NCBI GenBank assembly: GCA_024405455.1
Contig: JAKSOT010000015.1
Location: 1-32,854, forward strand
Source of the DNA: Akkermansia sp.
GTDB taxonomy: Bacteria; Verrucomicrobiota; Verrucomicrobiia; Verrucomicrobiales; Akkermansiaceae
Length of the DNA: 32,854 bases
Reading direction: 5' to 3'
In this document: one piece after another, positions 1 to 7,937 of the stretch
Layout of the letters: each line of letters opens with the position of its first letter
Numbering within the stretch: the stretch's first letter is position 1
Program-made: the position numbers and the translations under genes
Notes under the pieces: generated by a model
The model's database searches: none
What the model was told of the DNA's origin: nothing
Seen by the model: the letters and a program-made list of their open reading frames with translations, nothing else

Positions 1-220
1 GCATCGTGTCGGGTATCACCTCCAGCTCCGCGCCCGCCTGCATGAACTCGTAGCGCGCGGGCAGGCCGTCCTCGTTCCACATGCGCACGTTCTTGCCCAT
101 GGCGCGCAGCGCCAGCCCCAGCGCCAGCGTGGAGCCGATGGCATCGCCGTCCGGTCGGAAATGGGCAATCACGCCCACATTCTGCACGCCTTGCAGCATG
201 CTGTAGAATTCATCGTACAT
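1..220 (-). CDS. DHH-family phosphoesterase (NrnA-like), N-terminal part only
   Basis: Only the first 73 codons lie in the window; the rest runs off the left edge. The translation begins MYDEFYSMLQGVQNVGVIAH and carries FRPDGDAIGS at about residues 22-31. This matches the first metal-binding motif of DHH subfamily 1 phosphoesterases (H-x-x-x-D-x-D-A-x-G-S). Members include NrnA-type oligoribonucleases/pAp phosphatases, which degrade nanoRNA or 3'-phosphoadenosine 5'-phosphate in the cytoplasm. The start at 220 is supported by a promoter whose -10 box ends 11 bases upstream; an upstream ATG at 231-229 is in another frame and stops after seven codons. The family is well supported, but the exact substrate (nanoRNA, pAp or cyclic dinucleotide) cannot be decided from this fragment. 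Confidence 0.85.
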   Translation of the reverse strand, partial: MYDEFYSMLQGVQNVGVIAHFRPDGDAIGSTLALGLALRAMGKNVRMWNEDGLPARYEFMQAGAELEVIPDTM

Positions 221-231
221 ACGTTGCCGCC

Positions 232-260
232 ATCCTACCCCACGCACGCGAACGTGTCAA
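232..260 (-). promoter_or_regulatory. Promoter of the DHH gene
   Basis: On the minus strand, -35 TTGACA (260-255), a 17-base spacer and -10 TAGGAT (237-232). The -10 box ends 11 bases before the ATG at 220, so transcription should start about 4-6 bases before the gene. No Shine-Dalgarno sequence fits. Confidence 0.7.
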
Positions 261-271
261 ACGCAATTCCA

Positions 272-429
272 ATTTTGAATTTAGCATTTTGAATTTAGAA
301 TTTGTTTGAGTGCAAGCGTTGTGTGTACACACATGGCGGTATTGGCGGGCATTTGCTTCGGGCGCGGTGTATGAGCGCACAACGCACGCCGACACACTAT
401 TTCTAAATTCTAAATGCTAAATTCAAAAT
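272..429. repeat. 29-bp inverted repeat with 100-bp spacer, arms built of heptamers
   Basis: Arm one is 272-300 and arm two 401-429. The reverse complement of arm two equals arm one at 28 of 29 positions. Each arm is AT-rich and has period 7 (in arm one TTTTGAA, TTTAGCA, TTTTGAA, TTTAGAA). Inside the spacer an 8-bp inverted pair GCGTTGTG (316-323) / CACAACGC (378-385) extends the possible fold, and a perfect 12-bp palindrome GTGTGTACACAC sits at 321-332. The gene-free stretch 221-538 holds this repeat, the DHH promoter and the symporter terminator; I see no gene in it. The arms lie far below the local G+C. It could be a small non-autonomous element or two independent short-repeat tracts. No target-site duplication is evident. 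Confidence 0.75.
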
Positions 430-478
430 ACCTAAATTTTCTGCATACACGCATGCGGCATATGGCAGTACTGTGCAC

Positions 479-512
479 AAAACGGGCGGGGTGCCGGAGC
501 ACGCCCGCCCGT
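479..512 (-). terminator. Terminator after the symporter gene
   Basis: A GC-rich hairpin with arms ACGGGCGGGGTGC (482-494) and GCACGCCCGCCCGT (499-512), one bulged base, lies 26 bases past the symporter stop. On the minus strand it is followed by TTTT (482-479). It closes the galK-symporter unit. Confidence 0.75.
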
Positions 513-538
513 GAGGTTGAATGGTTTGTCGGCGTCTC

Positions 539-2776
539 TTACCAGAAGATGGCGTAGAGGGCGAGGGTGAGGATGATGACGACCACACCGAACACCTTGG
601 CGCGCACGGAGGTCTTCATCTCGATGATGCCCTTGTCTTCCAGGATGACGGCCTCGCCGCCCTTGGCGCAGTTCACGATGGTGAGGATGACGCCGATGAG
701 GCAGACGGTGAGGAAGGAGACGGCCATGCGGTCCAGGAAGGCCCAATCCGGGAGGATGACCCACTTGAATGCGGCGTAGGCGATGGCACCGATGAGGATG
801 CCGAGCCAGCCGAACACGCGCGGGCACATGGGCACGAAGAAGCCGAACAGGAAAACGGCCAGCACGCCCGGGCTAAGGAAGCCTTGGAACTCCTGGATGA
901 AGGTGAAGATGCCGCCGAAGGCCGGGTTGTCCAGGAACGGGGCAATCACCGTGGCGATAAGCGCGCAGACCAGCACGCCGATCTTGCCCACGCGGACGAG
1001 CTGCGGGGAGGTGGCGGGGTTGCCGCAAACCTCCTTGGCCTTGCCGTAGATGTCCATGGTGAACAGGGTGGAGGCGGAGTTGAGCATGGAGGCGAGCGAG
1101 CTCACCACCGCGCCGAACAGGGCCGCCAGCACGAACCACGCCCAGCCCGTGCCGGGCAGCAGGCGCTTCAGCAGTGTGGCGAACGCGGAGTCATAGTGGT
1201 ACGCGGCGAGCGAGGACGTGGTGATGTACTTCTGCACGTTGTCGCGCTCGTTGGCGGTCACCATGGCATCGATGGCCAGCATCTTGTTGGCGGCCGCGGC
1301 GCGCTTCTCAATGTCGGTTGCGGGGGTGGCGGCCAGCTCGGCCTGCGCGGCGTCCTGCACCTGGGTGACGGTTTCAGGGGTGACCTCGCCCCTGAAGGCG
1401 TCGCCGAATTCCTCGCTGGCCTGGAGGGCCGTGATTTCAGCGGGGGTCAGGCCGTCGGCCATGCCGAGCTCCAGGTTGTGGTCCAGCCAGGCGACGGCCT
1501 CCGCGGAGGAATCCGGGCGGATGAGTCGGCTGGCGTTGAGGTTGTAGATGATGGCCTTGCCCGTGGCCTGGGCCTCGTCGCCCGCCTTGGCCACCACTTC
1601 CGTGGTGTTCTTGTCGGCCAGGCTGGAGAGGTCGTCACGGAACAGGTTGTAGGCCAGGATGCCGGGGATGATCACCACGAACGGGATGAGCAGCTTGAGG
1701 AACGCGGCGAAGACCACGCCCATCTGGCCCTCCTCCAGGCTCTTGGAGGCCAGGGTGCGCTGCATGATGTACTGGTTGAGGCCCCAGTAGAAGAAGTTCG
1801 GAATCCACAGGCCCAGTAGGTACACCGTCCACGGCATCACCGGGTCGTCCGCCGGGCGCATCATGTGCAGCTTGCCGCCGATGCCGTTCACGGCTGCGCC
1901 GCCGTCACCGTCGTTCAGGTGCCACAGGCGGGAGAGGCCGTCCATCAGGGCATTGCCGGAGGACTGCAGCTCGTCTGCGGTGGTCTGCGCGGCCACGGCT
2001 GCGGTGTCCGTCACCTTGGCGAGCTCGGCGGACTGGTCCGGCAGGGCGCCCAGGGCGGTCACGGCGAAGTAGGCCACCACGCCGCCGCCCAGGATGAGCG
2101 CGGCACCCCAGATGAGGTCGGTCCAGGCGCAGGCTTTCAAGCCGCCGATGTAGACGTAGACGGTGGCGCATGCGGCGATGATGACGCAGCCCTGGGTGAC
2201 GGTGAGGTCAAAGTACACGGACACCACGTTGGCGCCGGCGTAGATGACGGTTGCGGTGGGCACGCCAACCAGGATGAGCAGGTTGACGATGGCCATGGTG
2301 ACGCGGGAGATGCCGTTGTAGCGTTCCTCCAGGAACTGGGGGATGGTGAACACGCCGCGCTTGAGCAGCATGGGCAGGAAGGAGAAGGCCACAATCACCA
2401 GCACGATGGCCGCGAGCCACTCATACCCGGCGATGGCCAGGCCGAGCCAGTCCGCCGCCTGGCCGCTCATGCCCACGAACTGCTCCGTGGAGATGTTGGC
2501 CGCCAGCAGGGAGAAGCCCACGAGCCACCAGCTCAGGCCGCGCCCGGCCAGGAAGTAGTCGGCCGCGCCCTTCTCCTTCTTTTCCTCCTCCGTTTCATTG
2601 GGTGTGCCGGATTTCCAGATGCCGAGGCCGATGACACCGACCACCACAATGCAGAACACCACCATTTCCCACAGCGCGAGCGGGGAGCTGGAGGCGGCTT
2701 CAGCGGCGGCTTCCTGGGCGGATGCCCCGCACGTCAAGAGCGCAAGCGCGCCCATCAGCGTTATGAGTTTCTTCAT
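539..2776 (-). CDS. Sodium/sugar symporter, SSS family, SGLT-like
   Basis: A 745-residue inner-membrane protein that should use the sodium gradient to import a sugar. Residues 78-107 (GRGLSWW...AANISTEQFVGMSG) and 334-346 (NQYIMQRTLASKS) are hallmark SGLT/vSGLT segments. Serines at 559-560 in the SSLASMLNS stretch match the region of the Na2 site. Two features are odd for the family: an apparent N-terminal signal peptide (MKKLITLMGALALLTCGASA, cleavage near residue 20) before the first core membrane segment (about 36-54), and a hydrophilic block of about 140 residues (380-522) in an extracytoplasmic loop that is short in vSGLT. The gene starts 17 bases after the galK stop in the same direction, so galactose is the likely substrate (inference). 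The linker before the ATG lacks a Shine-Dalgarno sequence. Confidence 0.9.
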   Translation of the reverse strand: MKKLITLMGALALLTCGASAQEAAAEAASSSPLALWEMVVFCIVVVGVIGLGIWKSGTPNETEEEKKEKGAADYFLAGRGLSWWLVGFSLLAANISTEQFVGMSGQAADWLGLAIAGYEWLAAIVLVIVAFSFLPMLLKRGVFTIPQFLEERYNGISRVTMAIVNLLILVGVPTATVIYAGANVVSVYFDLTVTQGCVIIAACATVYVYIGGLKACAWTDLIWGAALILGGGVVAYFAVTALGALPDQSAELAKVTDTAAVAAQTTADELQSSGNALMDGLSRLWHLNDGDGGAAVNGIGGKLHMMRPADDPVMPWTVYLLGLWIPNFFYWGLNQYIMQRTLASKSLEEGQMGVVFAAFLKLLIPFVVIIPGILAYNLFRDDLSSLADKNTTEVVAKAGDEAQATGKAIIYNLNASRLIRPDSSAEAVAWLDHNLELGMADGLTPAEITALQASEEFGDAFRGEVTPETVTQVQDAAQAELAATPATDIEKRAAAANKMLAIDAMVTANERDNVQKYITTSSLAAYHYDSAFATLLKRLLPGTGWAWFVLAALFGAVVSSLASMLNSASTLFTMDIYGKAKEVCGNPATSPQLVRVGKIGVLVCALIATVIAPFLDNPAFGGIFTFIQEFQGFLSPGVLAVFLFGFFVPMCPRVFGWLGILIGAIAYAAFKWVILPDWAFLDRMAVSFLTVCLIGVILTIVNCAKGGEAVILEDKGIIEMKTSVRAKVFGVVVIILTLALYAIFW

Positions 2777-2793
2777 AATCGTCTTTTGTTGGT

Positions 2794-3972
2794 TTAAGCT
2801 TGGTACAGGATGCGGGCGCCATCGCCCGGACGGGTGACAATGTAGGCGGTCTCGATGCCGAGGGCGTCGCGGTAGGCGTCCAGCATCTGGTGGGCCACCT
2901 GCTCCACGGCATCGCTCTTGACGAGCGCGACGATGCAGCCGCCGAAGCCGCCGCCGGTCATGCGCGCGCCGTACACGGCCGCCGCGGAGGGGATGGTGTC
3001 CGCCAGGCTCACCAGCGTGTCAACCTCCGCGCAGGAGACCTCGAAGTCGTCGCGCAGGGAGGCGTGGGAGCCCCGCATGGCGCGGCCCGCGGCATCCCAG
3101 TCGCCGGCTGCCAGCGCCTGGGCGAACTCGGCCACGCGCAGGTTCTCGCCCACCACGTGGCGGGCGCGGCGGTAGCAGAGGTCGCCGAGCTTGTCCTTGT
3201 TGGCGTCCAGCTGTTCGAGGGTGGCCTCGCGCAGGGAGTGGATGCCGAGGATGGCGCATGCGTCCTCGCAGTTCTTGCGGCGGGCGGCGTAGCCGCCGTC
3301 GGCCAGCGAGTGCTTCACGGCGGAGTCGATCACCAGCACGCTCACGGCGGGATCCGTCATGGGAATCAGCTTGTAGGAAAGGTCCTTGCAGTCCAGCATG
3401 AGCGCGTGGTCCTTCTTGCCGTTGGCGGAGATGAACTGGTCCATGATGCCGCAGGGCACATTCACGAATTCATGCTCGGTGGCCTGGCCGATGAGGGCGC
3501 GCTCCGTGGGCGTGACCTCCGCGCCGCAGAGCGCGGCCAGCGCCGTGCAGGCGGACACCTCGAACGCGGCGCTGCTGGAAAGCCCGCCGCCGCGAGGCAC
3601 GTTGGAGTCGATAAGCATGTCCACCGGCGGCACCTTGATGCCGCGGCGCTCCAGCATGCAAATCACGCCGCGCACGTAGTTGCTCCAGAAGGGGTCGCCC
3701 GTGCGGGTGGCGTCGGCGGGGTCGATGACGACCGGCTGCTCGCCGATGGCGCCGATCCAGCGGTGCTGGCCCGTGGGAGACGGCGCGACCGCCACCACGT
3801 TGATTTTGTTGAGGGCCATCGGCAGCACAAAGCCCTCGTTGTAGTCCGTGTGTTCGCCGATGAGGTTCACGCGCCCCGGGGAGGCGGCGATAACCTGCGG
3901 CTTATGCCCGAAGTATTGCTCGAAGTACGGAGTGATGGTCTCCGCGCTGATTTCACGTTCGTCCAAGTCCAT
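2794..3972 (-). CDS. galK: Galactokinase
   Basis: A 392-residue cytoplasmic GHMP kinase that phosphorylates galactose to galactose 1-phosphate with ATP, the first committed Leloir step. The galactokinase signature GRVNLIGEHTDYNEGF spans about residues 33-48. The ATP-binding GHMP motif PRGGGLSSSAAFE is at about 126-138, the catalytic-base segment CGIMDQF puts Asp at 178, and the third GHMP motif GGGFGGC is near the C-terminus. Length is normal for the family. It is first in a two-gene unit with the SGLT-like symporter. No galT, galE or galM is present in the window, so the rest of the pathway must be elsewhere. The start at 3972 is fixed by a promoter whose -10 box ends 9 bases upstream, implying an almost leaderless mRNA. 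Confidence 0.97.
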   Translation of the reverse strand: MDLDEREISAETITPYFEQYFGHKPQVIAASPGRVNLIGEHTDYNEGFVLPMALNKINVVAVAPSPTGQHRWIGAIGEQPVVIDPADATRTGDPFWSNYVRGVICMLERRGIKVPPVDMLIDSNVPRGGGLSSSAAFEVSACTALAALCGAEVTPTERALIGQATEHEFVNVPCGIMDQFISANGKKDHALMLDCKDLSYKLIPMTDPAVSVLVIDSAVKHSLADGGYAARRKNCEDACAILGIHSLREATLEQLDANKDKLGDLCYRRARHVVGENLRVAEFAQALAAGDWDAAGRAMRGSHASLRDDFEVSCAEVDTLVSLADTIPSAAAVYGARMTGGGFGGCIVALVKSDAVEQVAHQMLDAYRDALGIETAYIVTRPGDGARILYQA

Positions 3973-3981
3973 TGTGCGGCT

Positions 3982-4010
3982 ATTCTAACAACTTTCCCCG
4001 CGCGCGTGAA
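3982..4010 (-). promoter_or_regulatory. Promoter of galK
   Basis: On the minus strand, -10 TAGAAT (3987-3982) with a weak -35 TTCACG (4010-4005) at 17 bases. Only 9 bases separate the -10 box from the galK ATG, so the transcript should start 1-4 bases before the gene. Confidence 0.55.
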
Positions 4011-4012
4011 GC

Positions 4013-4037
4013 AAAAAATGCGCCTAGATGGGCGTCA
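4013..4037 (-). terminator. Terminator of the three-gene envelope operon
   Basis: A short hairpin (arms 4019-4024 and 4031-4037, loop TAGATG) followed on the minus strand by TTTTTT (4018-4013). It sits just past the heptamer tract that follows the stop codon at 4068, and it abuts the galK -35 box. Confidence 0.55.
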
Positions 4038-4068
4038 AATTGTAAATCGTCAATTGTAAATTGTAAAT
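4037..4068. repeat. Heptamer tandem repeat (consensus MAATYGT) at a gene 3' end
   Basis: On the plus strand the units AAATTGT, AAATCGT, CAATTGT, AAATTGT and a partial AAATC follow one another exactly every 7 bases. The tract reaches into the stop codon of the minus-strand gene (TGA at 4070-4068) and lies between it and the terminator hairpin. It is closely related to the tract at 17637-17671. Confidence 0.85.
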
Positions 4069-5270
4069 CAACCGTCCTCTCCCTCGGTGAAATCCGTGTC
4101 GGCGTCCGTCTCGGGTTCCGGTTCGGGTGCGGGCGTTTCCGTGGCGGGAGATTCCGCGGAGGTGGGCGTGGGTTCGGGGTCCACGGTGGGGTCGGAATCG
4201 TCGAAGGTGGGCATCACGGTGTCGCCCAGGGCGGTATGGCGCACCACGGTGCCGCCGGAGGGGCCGCCGAGGTTGCCCGTGCCGCCGTCGGCGGGCTTGG
4301 GCGGGCGAGTGGGATCGTAGGCGTCGGCGGTGCTGATGTTGTCGGATGCGCGGTCAATCTCCACGGGAGCGGTGACGGCAGCCACAGCCGGTGCCGCCTC
4401 CTCGGTACCCCAGAGCTCGATGGCACCGTCCGCGTAGGCGCCGTAGGTGGATTTGGGGTCGATGTTGCGCATCTCCGTGTAGAGTGCATGGAGGCGCGGC
4501 TTGGAGGCGCCGTTGCGGCGGAGGTGGCCGGCGAGGGCGGCGAGCATCATCTGGCGCTGCAGGCGGGAGTAGCAGCTGTGCACCATCTCGCTGCGGATGT
4601 AGGCGTTGGCGGTCTCGAAGTCCATGGTCTGGAGCTTCTCCACCACGGCGAGGGGATCGAACTTGAGGCGGTTGGCGAAGCCGACTTTGTCGCGCTTGTT
4701 GTTCTGCATCTGCTCCTTGTCGATTTCCGGCATGGTGACGTCAATCTCAGCGGCGCGGAAGAGGTACTTGGCCTTGCTGGAGCCGGAGGAGCGGTTGGCC
4801 CTGGCGAGCAGCTTCTGCTGGTCGCGGAAATCGTCCAGGATGCGCTTGAGGGCGGCGGTGGCGGTTTCCGCGTTTTTCATCTCCTCCGGTTTCTGGACGA
4901 TGCCGCGGAGGTTGTTCTGTGAATCCAGCACGGCGAGACAGGGATAGCTCCAGATGCCGGAGGGGAGCGATTTGTCGCCCATCATGCGCTTCATTTCCTC
5001 CTCCTGCTTCTTGTCCGGCAGCTGGTAGACGGGCATGGCGAGGAACACGCAGCGGGAGAGCGCGGGCAGGAGCTTGCGCTGCTCCACGAACTCCTCGTAC
5101 TTCTTCTTGCTGAGCTTGTCGTAGTTGGCGCCGTAGACGAACACCACGACGGGGTTCTGGCCGGCCTTGTTGAGGGCTTCCGGCAGGGACTTGGCGTTGG
5201 CGGCGTATGCGGCGGGCTGCGCGGCGAGGAGCAGCGCGGCGGCGGCAAGGCTGGCTAGGGTTCCCTTCAT
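4068..5270 (-). CDS. Exported thioredoxin-fold protein lacking CXXC, with acidic tail
   Basis: A 400-residue protein with a clear signal peptide (residues 1-24, MKGTLASLAAAALLLAAQ...AYA). A thioredoxin-like region follows at about 38-150: a hydrophobic strand VVVFVYGANY, then a SYPCLAVLD segment (about 108-116) that resembles the cis-proline strand of thioredoxins. Where a redox protein would have WCxxC it has YGANYDKL, so no disulfide chemistry is expected. A helical, charged middle (about 150-290) is followed by a Pro/Thr/Glu/Asp-rich, probably disordered tail (about 305-400). The start at 5270 gives the signal peptide and lies 7 bases after the preceding stop; in-frame codons upstream run into the neighbour. 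Last gene of the three-gene operon. Function unknown; a periplasmic binding or assembly role is only a guess. Confidence 0.75.
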   Translation of the reverse strand: MKGTLASLAAAALLLAAQPAAYAANAKSLPEALNKAGQNPVVVFVYGANYDKLSKKKYEEFVEQRKLLPALSRCVFLAMPVYQLPDKKQEEEMKRMMGDKSLPSGIWSYPCLAVLDSQNNLRGIVQKPEEMKNAETATAALKRILDDFRDQQKLLARANRSSGSSKAKYLFRAAEIDVTMPEIDKEQMQNNKRDKVGFANRLKFDPLAVVEKLQTMDFETANAYIRSEMVHSCYSRLQRQMMLAALAGHLRRNGASKPRLHALYTEMRNIDPKSTYGAYADGAIELWGTEEAAPAVAAVTAPVEIDRASDNISTADAYDPTRPPKPADGGTGNLGGPSGGTVVRHTALGDTVMPTFDDSDPTVDPEPTPTSAESPATETPAPEPEPETDADTDFTEGEDG

Positions 5271-5277
5271 GGCTGGC

Positions 5278-7932
5278 TTATGCGCGGTTCTTTTTGCCGA
5301 ATACGTAGAACCCGGAGATGGTGGGCTCGTACTTGTCGCCCTCGCGCAGCATGCGCACATACTTGGCGGTGGGCTTTTCATGGCGCATGTCGAAGCGGAT
5401 GTTGGTGCCCTCGATGACGCCGTTCTCCGCGGTGCGCTGCCAGTTCTGGCCGTCGTTGGAAATCTCGATGTAGAACGGGCGGTCCTTCTTTTCCTTCTCG
5501 ATGGGCTTCTCGCAGACGCAGACGATGCCGTTGATGGTGGAGGGGCCCTCCAGCGTGCAGGTGAGCCCGGCGTCGCCCTCGAACTTGCCGGGCATCTTGC
5601 CGCCGGTGCGCTGCAGCACCGCCCAGTGCAGGCAGCATTCCTTCATCTGGCCGGGGTCGATGGTGGTGGCGGTGCGGATGGACCCGTTCATAGAGACCAC
5701 CCTGCCGGGGAAGCCGCGCAGCTTGGCGCGGTGGCGCGGGAACTTGGCGCGGCACTTGTGCGAGGCCAGCTTGCCGATGGCCTGGAAGACGTGCACTTCG
5801 TCGTTCTCCGCGGCGGCGTAGATGGCCTCGCCGAGCGTGGCCCAGGTGTCGTCCAGCTCCTTCTTGGAGCGGGAGGTGCGCTGCATGGATTTCAGCAGCA
5901 TGTCCGTGTAGTCCTCCTTGGCGCCCTCGTCGCCGTCCAGCTTGGCGATGTAGTTGAGCCCCCAGGTGAGCACGGCGCCGGCGTAGTCCTTCTTCTTCAT
6001 CAGGATGCCCAGCACCTTGGACACGTATTTCTTGCGCGCGTCGTCGTCCTTGAACGCGGCGGTCTGCGCCTCCAGCAGGGGAGTCACGTCCCAGCGGTTG
6101 CTGCCCCAGTCCTTGAACTGCGAGCACAGCCCGGCGAACAAATCCGTGAGGCTCTCCGAGTCCTTCTGCAGCGGCAGGAGGTCCGGGTACACGTAGCGGC
6201 AGAGCATGGTGGCGGCGGCGTGGTAGTGCTCCGCGCCGAGGCCGTCCGCCACGTGCTTGTGGAGGCCGCTCCAGCGGGCGACGTTGCCGGGGTCCTGGCT
6301 CTTGAGGTATCCGCGGTAGCGGGTGATGGCGTTCCAGTTGAGGGGCTGGGCGGCCAGCGCCACGTCATACGTGCGGAAGGCGGAGGCCTTCTTCTTGCGC
6401 GCCGTCAGGTAGTCCGCCATGGCGGTCAGCTCGTCTGACACGAGCGTGGGGTAGCGGTCCTGGTACAAATCCTGCATGAGGATGAGGAAATCCCAGCCGG
6501 GCTCGCCCCAGAATTTCTTCTGCAGGGAGTGCTGCCAATAGATGGAGTTGCCGAGCTTCCACTCGTCGCCGATGCGGATGGCGTAGGCGCAGTGGCCGGG
6601 CTCGCCCATGGTCATGGCGGGGATGCCGGCGGCCAGGGCGCTGAAGGCGGCGTAGTGGGAGAGCGCGCCGCACACACCGCCAATCTCGCGGTACGCCCAG
6701 GCGGTGATGTTGTCGGTGTACTTCAGGATGGGCGCCAGGTATTCCGACGAGAAGACGGAATCGCCCGCCACGTTGCGCAGGCGGTAGCAGATGTGGGACT
6801 CGCAGCCCAGGTAGCGCTCCACGGGCAGGCGCACGTTGTCGCACAGCCACGCGAGGTTGCGCGGGTCGCCCCACTGGCCCACCTTCTGGCCGGGCTCGCT
6901 GCAGCCGGTCACCAGGCGCGTGTCCCAGTACGCCAATTCATCGAAGATGGCGTTGAGCTTGTCGGCGTGCCAGGCATCGTTGTAGAACTTGAAGCGTGCG
7001 AGCATGTCCTCCTTGCTCCAGCCCTCGCGTGCGAACTCCAGCGCGGTGGCGGTGGCGATGCGGCGCGTGACGGGCTCCTTGAGACGGAAGTCGTCTGCGG
7101 CGTAGATGGCGGCCAGGTAATCCAGCGCGGTGCCCAGGTTCTCCGTGGGACCGGAGTGCAGCAGACCGTCCAGCCAGTTGAGGTCGTTGCCCAGCTTGGC
7201 CATCATCTCCGCGCCCAGGAAGGTGGAGGCCGCCTGCTGCACGGCCTGCGCCCCCGCACGCCGCAGCATGGTGAGGCGTGCCAGGTCCAGACGGTTCTCC
7301 GGCGCGGCCATCAGGGAGAGCACGGTCTTCTCATCCGCCGCGCCCAGCTTGGCGTCCATCCGCTCCGCGAGCGTCTTGTACAGGGTGTCCGCCTGCTTCC
7401 AGTCCGCCGGCTTCAAATCGGTTGCCACGTATTCCTGCTTCTCGGTCTTCTCGAAAACGGCCTGCAGCTGGCGCACCTGGCTCATGGCGGCGGTCATCTG
7501 CGCGGCCGGGCGCAGCTTGGGCACGGTGTCCTGCTGCGGGTCCACGGGCACGTCGTCCTCCAGGTAAACCTCCGCCTCCGCGGGCTCCAGGGCGGCGGTG
7601 GGGGTGTCCGCCCCGCCGGGAACGGTCGCGCTGCCGCTGTCATCCTCCGATGCCAGCAGGGACTGCGTCTCGTCGCTGATCCAAGCATCGTTGTCGGCCT
7701 CGGTGTCGCTGTCCTCGTTCTCGTCCCACGAGCTGTCGTCCACGGCCACGCCCTGCTGCCCGCCTGAGCGGTCGGGTGCGGTGGTGGTATCACCCTGCCC
7801 CGGTTGGGAGGAATCAACGGCCACAGAGGACGCATCCACGGCGTCCCTCTGCAGCAAGACCGGGCAAAGGGCAAGGCCGAGCGCGAAGCTCAGACCCGCT
7901 CCCACCAAAAGCTTTGCCAAGGGCGTGTTCAC
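5278..7932 (-). CDS. Exported transglutaminase-like protein with C-terminal discoidin-like domain
   Basis: An 884-residue envelope protein starting at GTG (7932-7930). The next in-frame Met is near residue 148, and only the GTG start keeps the N-terminal hydrophobic export segment (about 5-24). Residues 25-135 are acidic and low-complexity. The core has the transglutaminase-like (papain-fold) pattern GGVCGALSHYAAF with Cys421, then GEPGHCAYAI with His447 and GNSIYW with Asn462, a plausible Cys-His-Asn triad. The last 150 residues (NGSIRTATTIDPG ... FYIEISNDGQNWQ ... AKYVRMLREG) look like an F5/8 type C (discoidin) carbohydrate-binding fold. Such a protein could be a peptidase or cross-linking enzyme held on glycans; the substrate is unknown. 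It is second in the operon, 5 bases after the zinc-ribbon gene and 7 bases before the thioredoxin-like gene. Confidence 0.75.
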   Translation of the reverse strand: MNTPLAKLLVGAGLSFALGLALCPVLLQRDAVDASSVAVDSSQPGQGDTTTAPDRSGGQQGVAVDDSSWDENEDSDTEADNDAWISDETQSLLASEDDSGSATVPGGADTPTAALEPAEAEVYLEDDVPVDPQQDTVPKLRPAAQMTAAMSQVRQLQAVFEKTEKQEYVATDLKPADWKQADTLYKTLAERMDAKLGAADEKTVLSLMAAPENRLDLARLTMLRRAGAQAVQQAASTFLGAEMMAKLGNDLNWLDGLLHSGPTENLGTALDYLAAIYAADDFRLKEPVTRRIATATALEFAREGWSKEDMLARFKFYNDAWHADKLNAIFDELAYWDTRLVTGCSEPGQKVGQWGDPRNLAWLCDNVRLPVERYLGCESHICYRLRNVAGDSVFSSEYLAPILKYTDNITAWAYREIGGVCGALSHYAAFSALAAGIPAMTMGEPGHCAYAIRIGDEWKLGNSIYWQHSLQKKFWGEPGWDFLILMQDLYQDRYPTLVSDELTAMADYLTARKKKASAFRTYDVALAAQPLNWNAITRYRGYLKSQDPGNVARWSGLHKHVADGLGAEHYHAAATMLCRYVYPDLLPLQKDSESLTDLFAGLCSQFKDWGSNRWDVTPLLEAQTAAFKDDDARKKYVSKVLGILMKKKDYAGAVLTWGLNYIAKLDGDEGAKEDYTDMLLKSMQRTSRSKKELDDTWATLGEAIYAAAENDEVHVFQAIGKLASHKCRAKFPRHRAKLRGFPGRVVSMNGSIRTATTIDPGQMKECCLHWAVLQRTGGKMPGKFEGDAGLTCTLEGPSTINGIVCVCEKPIEKEKKDRPFYIEISNDGQNWQRTAENGVIEGTNIRFDMRHEKPTAKYVRMLREGDKYEPTISGFYVFGKKNRA

Positions 7933-7937
7933 GGCGG

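Noticed and set aside
321..332. GTGTGTACACAC palindrome as an operator
   Set aside because: A simple alternating purine/pyrimidine palindrome over 80 bases from the nearest promoter core and with no regulator gene nearby; not enough to call a binding site.
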